NCBI GenBank assembly: GCA_022565075.1
Contig: JADFKG010000131.1
Coordinates: forward strand, 1-5,674
Reading direction: 5' to 3'
From: Chloroflexota bacterium
GTDB taxonomy: Bacteria; Chloroflexota; Dehalococcoidia; SM23-28-2; RBG-16-64-32
Length of the DNA: 5,674 nt
This document shows, piece after piece, positions 1-5,251 of this stretch. Each line of letters starts with the position of its first letter. Positions within the stretch are counted from its first letter, which is position 1. The position numbers and the translations under genes were made by a program. The notes under the pieces are model-generated. The model did not search any database, was not told the origin of the DNA, and was given only the letters and a program-made list of their open reading frames with translations.

Positions 1-39
1 TCGACACTCCGCGCGCGTCGATGCTACCCTTTGCGCGCT
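1..39 (+). promoter_or_regulatory. Putative leaderless promoter of glpK
   Basis: TCGACA at 1-6 is one mismatch from the -35 consensus TTGACA. After an 18-base spacer, TACCCT at 25-30 preceded by TG at 22-23 gives an extended -10 (TGCTACCCT). Only nine bases separate the -10 from the ATG at 40, so the transcript would start at or almost at the start codon. There is no Shine-Dalgarno sequence before the ATG. The same arrangement stands before the gene at 3803, which strengthens the call. The -35 touches the window edge, so upstream context is missing. Confidence 0.45.
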
Positions 40-1527
40 ATGCCTGACTTCGTTCTCGCGCTCGATCAGGGAACGTCGTCCTCACGCGCCATCGTCTTCG
101 ACCACGCCGGCGAGATGCGGGCCGTTTCTCAGCAACCGTTCGAGCAGATCTACCCGCAGCCGGGATGGGTGGAGCACGACCCGGAGGAGATCTGGCGCAC
201 ACAGCTCGAGACGGCGCGCGCAGCGCTCGATCAAGCCGGCGCAACCGCCGCCGACGTTTCCGCCATCGGTATCACCAACCAGCGTGAGACCACGGTGATC
301 TGGGACCGCGACGGTGTGCCGGTGCACAACGCCATCGTCTGGCAGGACCGCCGCACGGCCGGACTCTGCGACGAGCTGCGGCAGCGCGGGCTTGAGGAGA
401 TGTTCCGCGAGCGCACGGGCCTCCTGCTCGACCCGTACTTCTCCGGCACGAAGGTGAAGTGGCTGCTCGACAACGTGGAGGGCGCCCGCGGACGCGCGGA
501 GGCCGGCGAGCTGATGTTTGGCACAGTCGACTCGTGGCTGATGTACCGGCTGTGCGGCGTCCACGCCACGGACTACACGAACGCCTCGCGCACGCTGCTC
601 TACAACGTCTTCGAGAAGCGCTGGGACGACGAACTCTTGTCCGCGCTCGACGTACCGGCCTCGCTTCTGCCGGCGGTGCAGGCGTCATCGGGCGCCTTCG
701 GCGAGACGACGCTCTTCGGCGGCTCGATCCCGGTCACGGGCGTCGCCGGCGACCAGCACGCCGCGCTCTTCGGCCAGGCGTGCTTCCGGCCGGGCATGGC
801 GAAGAACACGTACGGCACGGGCGCGTTCCTGCTGATGAACGCAGGCGACGCGCCGCCGCGCTCGCAGTCGCTGATCACGACGATCGCCTGGGGGCTGCCG
901 GAGAAGGGCGGCGACGTCCTGACGTACGCGCTCGAGGGGTCGATCTTCATCGCCGGCGCGGCGGTGCAGTGGCTGCGCGACGAGCTGGGCTTCTTCGCCA
1001 ACGCCGCTGACAGCGCGGAACTGGCCACAAGCGTGCCGGACTCGAACGGCGTCTACGTGGTGCCGGCGTTCGTCGGCCTCGGCGCGCCTCACTGGGACCC
1101 GCACGCGCGCGGCGCGATCCTGGGGCTGACGCGGGGCGCCAACCGGGCGCACATCACGCGCGCCACGCTGGAGTCGATCGCCTACCAGGTGCGCGACGTG
1201 GCTGAGGCGATGGAGCAGGACTCCGGAACGAAGCTGACGGAGCTGCGCGTCGACGGCGGCGCCGCGGCGAACGACGTGCTGATGCAGATGCAAGCGGACA
1301 TCCTGGGCTGCGAGGTGGTGCGGCCGGCCTGCCTGGAGACGACGGCGCTGGGCGCTGCCTACCTGGCGGGGCTGGCGACCGGCTTCTGGAAGAACCGCGA
1401 GGACGTCACGAACAACTGGCGCGAGGAGCGCCGCTTCTCGCCCGAGATGTCAGAGGAGCGCCGCGAGGAGATGTACAGCGGTTGGCAGCGGGCCGTTGAG
1501 CGCGCCAAGGGCTGGGCGACGGACTAA
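40..1527 (+). CDS. glpK: Glycerol kinase (FGGY family), complete
   Basis: This is an ATP:glycerol 3-phosphotransferase, a cytosolic enzyme that traps glycerol as sn-glycerol 3-phosphate for catabolism and lipid synthesis. The 495-residue product has the usual family length (E. coli about 502). Visible motifs are the phosphate-binding loop DQGTSSSR (8-15), GWVEHDP (42-48), ITNQRETT (78-85) with the glycerol-contacting Arg-Glu pair, WQDRRT (101-106), YFSGTK (133-138), AGDQHAALFGQ (236-246) whose Asp238 matches the catalytic base, and KNTYGTGAF (255-263). The C-terminal half has the second FGGY domain with VGLGAPHWDP and a DGGAAAND nucleotide-binding loop. ATG 40 is preferred to the in-frame TTG at 31, because the protein then begins directly at the conserved N-terminus and sits just behind a -10 element. 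The segment before VTGVAG has no obvious His matching the HPr-phosphorylated site of some Gram-positive enzymes. No glpD or glpF is visible. The stop TAA carries a CTA on the reverse strand. The last part of the gene is duplicated about 799 bases downstream. Confidence 0.97.
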   Translation: MPDFVLALDQGTSSSRAIVFDHAGEMRAVSQQPFEQIYPQPGWVEHDPEEIWRTQLETARAALDQAGATAADVSAIGITNQRETTVIWDRDGVPVHNAIVWQDRRTAGLCDELRQRGLEEMFRERTGLLLDPYFSGTKVKWLLDNVEGARGRAEAGELMFGTVDSWLMYRLCGVHATDYTNASRTLLYNVFEKRWDDELLSALDVPASLLPAVQASSGAFGETTLFGGSIPVTGVAGDQHAALFGQACFRPGMAKNTYGTGAFLLMNAGDAPPRSQSLITTIAWGLPEKGGDVLTYALEGSIFIAGAAVQWLRDELGFFANAADSAELATSVPDSNGVYVVPAFVGLGAPHWDPHARGAILGLTRGANRAHITRATLESIAYQVRDVAEAMEQDSGTKLTELRVDGGAAANDVLMQMQADILGCEVVRPACLETTALGAAYLAGLATGFWKNREDVTNNWREERRFSPEMSEERREEMYSGWQRAVERAKGWATD

Positions 1528-1557
1528 GGCGAAGCTCTGGGCGTCGGCGACGTCGCC
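1402..1557 (+). repeat. Direct repeat copy A (glpK 3' end plus flank)
   Basis: This is the intact copy of a duplicated segment: the last part of glpK plus about 30 bases beyond its stop. It matches 2232-2356. From 1453 to 1557 the two copies differ at 13 of 105 positions with no gap. Positions 1498-1535, which span the glpK stop, are identical to 2297-2334 (38 bases). Copy A also contains a 12-base internal repeat, GAGGAGCGCCGC, at 1423-1434 and 1453-1464. Read on the minus strand, the bases past the stop encode a short tail (TSPTPRASP then TAG). This resembles the end of the convergent gene in copy B (PPPPPSASP then TAG), so the duplicated unit included the ends of both convergent genes. Confidence 0.9.
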
Positions 1558-1714
1558 GCAGCAACCACGCTCCCCGAACAAAAGCCCATCAACCCTGGAC
1601 CCAGCACCACCGGCCAGTGGGCAGAATCCTGATGCAGCGCTCCGCCCGGTGACGGGAAGTCCGCGGGGGCGAAGAATACCTCACCGGAGGCGGGTACGTC
1701 GAAGTCGACATGAT

Positions 1715-1732
1715 CTCGGAGGAACTTCCGAG
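1715..1732. repeat. Inverted repeat upstream of the small membrane protein gene
   Basis: CTCGGAGGAACTTCCGAG has six perfectly paired outer bases on each side, then a G-T and a G-C pair around a two-base centre. It lies about 60 bases before the ATG at 1792 and just upstream of a weak -10 candidate at 1747. It could be an operator for a dimeric regulator or a short hairpin. No known binding site was recognised, and an 18-base near-palindrome can occur by chance in GC-rich DNA. Confidence 0.35.
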
Positions 1733-1778
1733 CAGTTCAGTCCGTCTAGCTTATGGAATGAATCAGATCGGTAGGACC

Positions 1779-1785
1779 AAGGAGG
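1779..1785 (+). promoter_or_regulatory. Strong Shine-Dalgarno for the gene at 1792
   Basis: AAGGAGG lies six bases before the ATG at 1792, a near-ideal match and spacing. It fixes the start of the small gene. It is the only strong ribosome binding site in the window; the other genes lack one, so this gene appears to be expressed from a leadered transcript. Confidence 0.85.
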
Positions 1786-1791
1786 ATCGGA

Positions 1792-2190
1792 ATGAGTAAC
1801 CTGGCCAGAGGGGGCACCATTATCGCGATAATCGCGTTGGCGATGGTTGGCACGTTCGTCGGCTTCGGCCTCGGTGGCGCCGGCGGCAGCGATGCCGACG
1901 CGGGCGATCGATACGGAGTCACCATCGACTTCAACGAGACCGTCACCAACGCCGACATGACCGAGGTACGGGACCTCCTGCGCGCGTACGATGCGGACGT
2001 CGACCTAATGGTCCTGGAGCGCTTCCCTCCTCAGGGGTCGGCAATCGTTGAGACGGCCGACGCGGGGTTCTGCACGGCGATCGTCGCGGAGCTGGAGGCC
2101 AAGAGTTACGTCAGCAGCGCGAGCTGCGAACCGTGGACGCCGGCCGGCGATGGCGGGGACGAGCCCGTTTCCACCAGTAACGCTGGATAA
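1792..2190 (+). CDS. Small membrane-anchored protein of unknown function
   Basis: I do not recognise this 132-residue protein. Residues 8-28 form one hydrophobic helix after a short N-terminus with a single Arg, followed by a Gly-rich stretch (GFGLGGAGG), so it is a signal anchor or uncleaved signal peptide with the rest probably outside the membrane. No lipobox Cys is present. Residues 41-115 can be read by eye as strand-helix-strand-strand-helix-strand: YGVTIDF, helix around 54-67, DVDLMVLERF, SAIVETA, helix around 93-106, SSASCEPW. This is a ferredoxin-like order seen in many small sensory or inhibitor domains. Cys94 and Cys112 are the only cysteines and could form a disulfide. The tail (118-132) is Gly/Asp/Ser-rich. 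The start is supported by the AAGGAGG six bases upstream. The gene sits between the two direct-repeat copies and converges on the minus-strand gene at 2323-3651. That it is a real gene is likely; the fold is inferred. Confidence 0.75.
   Translation: MSNLARGGTIIAIIALAMVGTFVGFGLGGAGGSDADAGDRYGVTIDFNETVTNADMTEVRDLLRAYDADVDLMVLERFPPQGSAIVETADAGFCTAIVAELEAKSYVSSASCEPWTPAGDGGDEPVSTSNAG
1819..1832. repeat. Perfect 14-base palindrome inside the small gene
   Basis: ATTATCGCGATAAT is perfectly self-complementary and lies 27 bases into the gene at 1792, over the codons of the membrane anchor (Ile-Ile-Ala-Ile). It is unusually AT-containing for this window. It may simply reflect Ile and Ala codon choice, but its place near the start of the gene would suit an operator or an mRNA hairpin affecting translation. 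Confidence 0.3.
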
Positions 2191-2231
2191 TCACGGCAAG
2201 CCACAGGCCGTAGTGCAGCACGTACTCCTGC

Positions 2232-2356
2232 GACATCACGAACAACTGCGCAAGGAGCGGCGCAAAGAGATATACGGCGGTTGGCAACGGGCCGTCGAGC
2301 GCGCCAAGGGCTGGGCGACGGACTAAGGCGAAGCGCTGGGCGGCGGCGGTGGCGCC
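2232..2356 (+). pseudogene. Degenerate second copy of the glpK 3' end (repeat copy B)
   Basis: This fragment matches 1402-1557. Its reading frame ends EIYGGWQRAVERAKGWATD then TAA, against EMYSGWQRAVERAKGWATD in GlpK. It lacks the 30 bases corresponding to 1435-1464, consistent with deletion between the two 12-base repeats of copy A. It also has a one-base loss after AACAACTG that shifts the upstream frame. Over the aligned glpK part after the deletion (2252-2296) there are eight substitutions, five of them G to A relative to copy A, causing two Glu-to-Lys, Met-to-Ile and Ser-to-Gly changes. Positions 2297-2334 are identical to copy A. No start codon or kinase domain precedes it, so it cannot make an enzyme. 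Its end overlaps the end of the minus-strand gene (stop at 2325-2323). Upstream, 2191-2231 matches nothing I can identify. Confidence 0.85.
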
Positions 2357-3651
2357 GGTGGCAGCGGCTTCGGTGATGGCGTGATCGTCGCCGGCGTCGG
2401 CGCTGGCGTAGAGGAGTCCGTCGGCGCTGAAGTCGCGGTTGGCGACGGTGTTAGCGTCGGCGTCTCGGGGGCAGGCGTCGGCGTCAAGGTCGGCGTGATC
2501 GATGGCACGGGCGGAGGCGCAGGCTGTGGCGCGAGGCCGTAGCGCGTCGCCATGAAGTTCCAGACGATTAGCGAGAGCCGTGCGCCGAAGGAGTAGCCGT
2601 GGTACTCGGTTGGCGCGTACTGCGAGAAGTAGGAGATCGCGTAGGCTTTCTGCTGGCCGTCGGCGCCGGTGAAGGAGACTAGGCCAACGTCGTTGTTAAC
2701 CCAGCCGTCGTAGTCCCAGTGGTAGCCGATCTTGTGGCCGACTGTGGCGTTCCAGGGCAGGTACTTGGGCAGGATGTAGTCGATGTAGGAGAAGGTGTTG
2801 CGCAGGACGCCGATCGTGTAGTCGGTCCACTCCGGACTAAATAGCTCGCCCCACCAGAGGCGGGCCAGGATATCGTTCGTCTCAAGCGCCGTCAGGATGT
2901 TCGGCTGGTACGGCTCAGTTCCGTAGTAGGGGACGTGGTCGAACTGGTACGTCTGCATGCCCCAGCCCGCCATCAGCGCGCGCGCGTGCGCTTCACCGGC
3001 GCGGAAATCGCCGAAGATGACACCGAGGAAGTTCTTGACCTCGGGCGGGAAGCTGCCGCCGATCCCCTTCTGCACGCTGTAGGAGACGGAGCTGGGACTG
3101 GCGGCGCCGTCCTGGAAGCGATCTACGGCCGCCATGAGGGCGAACATATTGATCACGCAGCCGGTCTTGTGCGGCGCGTTGCCGCCGACGGAGACCGTCT
3201 CGCCGGTCTGCAGGTCGGTGACAGCGATGCCGACCTCGATGCCGCCGGCCTGCACTGCGTAAGCGTCGATCTCGCGCTGCAGGATGTCGTACAGGCCCAG
3301 CAGCTCCTCTCCCGCGGTGTTCTCGGGTCGCGTGCCGTAGGTGTTCGGGACGACGGTTCCGGGCTGGTCGCCTCCCGTCTGCGGCTCTTCGACCTGCGGC
3401 GGTGGACTGGGCGAGGGCGACGGCGGCGGCGTCGGCGATGGCGACGCGCTCGGAGATGCGGTCACCACTTCGGTTGCGGCGCTGACGCTGTCGCCGGGCA
3501 CGGAGGCCGGCGCCCCGCCGTGTGAGGAGAGGAGGAAGATCCCCGTCGCCAGCAACACGCCCAGCAGCACGGCGACGGGTATCGACACGCGGAGAAGCAG
3601 GCGACGAATATCGACGCCCTCTTGGTCGGTCTCAGCGGCTTGTTCGGTCAT
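2323..3651 (-). CDS. Membrane-anchored class A beta-lactamase-like protein, probable pseudoenzyme
   Basis: The 442-residue product has a cytoplasmic N-terminus (1-16), one membrane segment (about 20-42), a Pro/Ser-rich linker (64-86), a globular domain (about 112-373) and a Pro/Thr/Ser-rich tail (375-442). The domain fits the class A beta-lactamase/serine hydrolase family: VGIAVTDLQTGETVSVGG resembles the first strands, HKIG (306-309) matches the KTG box, and WVNNDVGLV (317-325) matches the strand pair that follows it. The catalytic SxxK position instead reads CVIN (165-168), replacing both Ser and Lys, and the SDN box appears as GDF (214-216). A Glu246-Pro247 pair lies roughly where the omega-loop Glu would be. 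Hydrolysis by the normal mechanism is therefore unlikely; a binding, scaffold or cell-wall role is a guess. No Shine-Dalgarno precedes the ATG. The stop overlaps repeat copy B. It is divergent from glcD. Family assignment is fairly sure, loss of activity probable. Confidence 0.85.
   Translation of the reverse strand: MTEQAAETDQEGVDIRRLLLRVSIPVAVLLGVLLATGIFLLSSHGGAPASVPGDSVSAATEVVTASPSASPSPTPPPSPSPSPPPQVEEPQTGGDQPGTVVPNTYGTRPENTAGEELLGLYDILQREIDAYAVQAGGIEVGIAVTDLQTGETVSVGGNAPHKTGCVINMFALMAAVDRFQDGAASPSSVSYSVQKGIGGSFPPEVKNFLGVIFGDFRAGEAHARALMAGWGMQTYQFDHVPYYGTEPYQPNILTALETNDILARLWWGELFSPEWTDYTIGVLRNTFSYIDYILPKYLPWNATVGHKIGYHWDYDGWVNNDVGLVSFTGADGQQKAYAISYFSQYAPTEYHGYSFGARLSLIVWNFMATRYGLAPQPAPPPVPSITPTLTPTPAPETPTLTPSPTATSAPTDSSTPAPTPATITPSPKPLPPAPPPPPSASP
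2326..2529 (-). repeat. Low-complexity Pro/Thr/Ser coding tract (C-terminal tail)
   Basis: These bases encode residues 375-442 of the beta-lactamase-like protein, made almost only of Pro, Thr, Ser and Ala (for example TPTLTPTPAPETPTLTPSPT). On the plus strand this appears as repeated GGCG(T/C)(C/T)GG-type units. Such tails are common cell-wall-spanning or glycosylated stalks in surface proteins. A similar but shorter tract at 3394-3462 encodes the linker after the membrane segment, so the domain has flexible arms on both sides. These tracts are prone to slippage and assembly error. Confidence 0.8.
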
Positions 3652-3676
3652 ATTGTGTTCTATCGAGCGGACACAG

Positions 3677-3698
3677 GCGCCTGGCCTCTCCCGGGCGC
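3677..3698. repeat. GC-rich inverted repeat between the divergent genes
   Basis: GCGCCTGG and CCGGGCGC form an eight-base stem (one T-G pair) around a six-base CCTCTC loop, 26 bases before the start of the minus-strand gene and about 105 bases before glcD. There is no T-run on either side, so it does not look like an intrinsic terminator. It may be an operator serving one or both divergent promoters, or a hairpin in the leader of the minus-strand gene. The remaining bases of 3652-3802 hold the glcD promoter and a partial tandem repeat, TTTTCCAC then TTTTCGAC, at 3763-3778. Confidence 0.3.
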
Positions 3699-3786
3699 GC
3701 TCTACATTTCTTAACGCACGATTTGCGAGTTAGGTATCCACTTTACGGGAGAACTCCACAGCTTTTCCACTTTTCGACAAGGCCCG

Positions 3787-3795
3787 TGCTAGACT
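3787..3795 (+). promoter_or_regulatory. Extended -10 element of a leaderless glcD promoter
   Basis: TGCTAGACT is a TGn-extended -10 (hexamer TAGACT, 3790-3795) ending seven bases before the GTG at 3803. Transcription would start at about the start codon. No Shine-Dalgarno is present in front of the GTG. A TCGACA at 3774-3779 lies only ten bases before the hexamer, too close to serve as its -35, so the extended -10 would have to carry most of the recognition or an activator would be needed. The match to the element before glpK (TGCTACCCT, nine bases before its ATG) supports a shared promoter type. Confidence 0.5.
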
Positions 3796-3802
3796 GATTT
3801 TC

Positions 3803-5248
3803 GTGGCTGCCTCGCTCATCAAGGACCTCCAGTCCGCTATCGGGGTTAAGTACGTCCTCCACGCCCCGGAAGACCTCCTCGTCTACGAATATGACGCGAC
3901 AATCGAGCGCGGGCTGCCGGAGGCCGTCGTCCTGCCCGAGACGACCGAAGAGGTGGCCGCGGCGGTACGAGTGGCGAAGCGCCACGGCGTTCCCGTGACG
4001 GCGCGCGGCGCCGGCACCGGCCTCTCGGGCGGCGCCATCCCCTGCGAAGGCGGCATCGTCCTTGTCACGGCGCGCATGGACCGCATCCTCAAACTCGACC
4101 CGGCGAACCGTCTGGCGGTCGTCCAGCCGGGCGTGATCAACCTCGACGTCTCCAAGGCCGCGGCGCCGCACAACCTCTACTTCGCCCCCGACCCGTCCAG
4201 CCAGAAGGCGTGCAGCATCGGCGGCAACGTCGCGCAGAACGCCGGCGGGCCGCACACGCTGCGTTACGGATCGACGGTCAACCACGTTCTCGGCCTCGAG
4301 ATCGTGATGCCCGACGGCGACATCGTGATGCTCGGCAGCGAGACGCTGGGCGCGCCCGGGTACGACCTGACGGGCCTCGTCGTTGGCTCGGAGGGAACGC
4401 TGGCGATCGTCACGGCAGTCGTCGTGCGACTCCTGCCCCGGGCGCCGGCGACGATCACGCTGCTGGCGGTCTTCGACGAAGTGCGGGAGGCGTCGGAGGC
4501 GGTGTCGGCGGTAATCGCCGCGGGCGTCCTGCCGGCAGCGCTGGAGATGATCGACAAGAAGACGATGCAGGCGGTCGAGCCGTTCGTCCACGCGGGCTAC
4601 CCGCCGGACGCCGGCGCCGCGCTGCTGATCGAGGTCGAGGGCCTGGAGGAAGAGACGTCAGAACAGGCCGAGGCCGTGCGTGCGACCTGCGAGGCGAGCG
4701 GGGCGCGGGAGATACGCATCGGCATGTCGCCGGAGGAGCGCGAGAAGCTGTGGGCCGGGCGCAAGGGCGCGCTGGGCGCGCTGGGACGGCTGGCACCGTC
4801 CTACTACATCCTGGACGGCGTTGTACCGCGCACGCGCCTCCCAGACGTGCTCTCGGGCGTCTACGAGGCCTGTGAGCGCTACGGTATACCCGTCGCCAAC
4901 GTATTCCACGCCGGCGACGGCAATCTGCACCCGAACCTGATGTTCGACGAACGGGTACCGGGCGCGTCTGAGCGCGTGCTGGAACTGGGCGAGGAGATCA
5001 TGCGGCTGTGTGTCGACGCGGGCGGCTCGATCACGGGCGAGCACGGCGTCGGCAGTGAGAAGCGCAACTACATGTCGTGGATCTTCTCCGACGACGACCT
5101 GGCGGTGATGGCGCGCGTGAAGAGCGCTTTCGGCGCGGACGAGCGGTTCAATCCAGGCAAGATATTCCCGACGTCGAAGGGCTGCGGCGAGGTGTCGTCC
5201 CGCATGAAGGCCGCGATCGCTAAGATCGGCCCCGACGCCTACGTTTGA
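3803..5248 (+). CDS. glcD: FAD-linked glycolate/D-lactate dehydrogenase subunit GlcD
   Basis: This is a cytosolic flavoenzyme of the VAO/PCMH superfamily that oxidises glycolate to glyoxylate or D-lactate to pyruvate, in glycolate oxidases together with GlcE and the iron-sulfur subunit GlcF. The 481-residue product is typical for GlcD. The N-terminal FAD-binding domain (about 35-215) shows RGAGTGLSGGAIP (68-80), CSIGGNVAQNAGGP (137-150) and a GYDLTGLVVGSEGTLAIVT block (186-204). The C-terminal FAD-oxidase domain shows HAGDGNLHP (369-377), GEHGVG (412-417) and NPGKIFP (450-456), which carry the conserved substrate and metal-site His residues of the family. The GTG start at 3803 lies seven bases after an extended -10 and gives an N-terminus of normal length; no nearby ATG is better. 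It is followed after three bases by a glcE-like gene, so the two are probably co-transcribed and translationally coupled. Substrate choice between glycolate and D-lactate cannot be read from the sequence. Confidence 0.95.
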   Translation: MAASLIKDLQSAIGVKYVLHAPEDLLVYEYDATIERGLPEAVVLPETTEEVAAAVRVAKRHGVPVTARGAGTGLSGGAIPCEGGIVLVTARMDRILKLDPANRLAVVQPGVINLDVSKAAAPHNLYFAPDPSSQKACSIGGNVAQNAGGPHTLRYGSTVNHVLGLEIVMPDGDIVMLGSETLGAPGYDLTGLVVGSEGTLAIVTAVVVRLLPRAPATITLLAVFDEVREASEAVSAVIAAGVLPAALEMIDKKTMQAVEPFVHAGYPPDAGAALLIEVEGLEEETSEQAEAVRATCEASGAREIRIGMSPEEREKLWAGRKGALGALGRLAPSYYILDGVVPRTRLPDVLSGVYEACERYGIPVANVFHAGDGNLHPNLMFDERVPGASERVLELGEEIMRLCVDAGGSITGEHGVGSEKRNYMSWIFSDDDLAVMARVKSAFGADERFNPGKIFPTSKGCGEVSSRMKAAIAKIGPDAYV

Positions 5249-5251
5249 GCG

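Larger units (their letters stand above)
1528..1791. other. 264-base region with no confident gene
   Basis: No convincing gene is present. The first 30 bases belong to repeat copy A. Reading past the glpK stop in frame gives 34 more codons to a TGA at 1630-1632; this is probably chance, since GlpK is already full length. A frame open from 1653 to the TAA at 1797-1799 has two ATGs (1710 and 1758) and would overlap the first eight bases of the next gene, but neither ATG has a well-placed ribosome binding site. TAGCTT at 1747-1752 is a weak -10 candidate with no matching -35. An inverted repeat at 1715-1732 is listed separately. I see no U-tract terminator after glpK. Confidence 0.5.

Noticed and set aside
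31..39. TTG at 31 as an alternative glpK start
   Set aside because: It would add only Met-Arg-Ala before a typical GlpK N-terminus and falls inside the short gap after the -10 element. ATG 40 fits better.
1528..1632. 34-codon in-frame extension of glpK past its TAA
   Set aside because: GlpK is already full length and the extension resembles no GlpK C-terminus. Copy B continues with unrelated low-complexity sequence.
1528..2322. Insertion sequence or integron cassette between the repeats
   Set aside because: No transposase, integrase, attC-like site or terminal inverted repeats are visible. The flanking repeats are far longer than typical target-site duplications.
2191..2322. Rho-independent terminator between the convergent genes
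   Set aside because: Only small hairpins (such as GTGCAGCAC) without a T-run on either strand.
2326..2529. Short GC-rich repeats as a possible CRISPR or satellite array
   Set aside because: The repeats are irregular, have no spacers and are fully explained by Pro/Thr/Ser codons of the minus-strand protein.
2935..3525. Plus-strand open frame opposite the beta-lactamase-like gene
   Set aside because: Ends in a poly-Arg stretch created by the reverse of the Pro/Ser linker; no domain motifs, no ribosome binding site.
3743..4591. Long minus-strand open frame opposite glcD
   Set aside because: Arg/Asp-rich product without recognisable motifs, lying opposite a clearly conserved GlcD; a GC-rich shadow frame. 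The same applies to the minus frames at 4658-5407, 685-1293 and 82-564.
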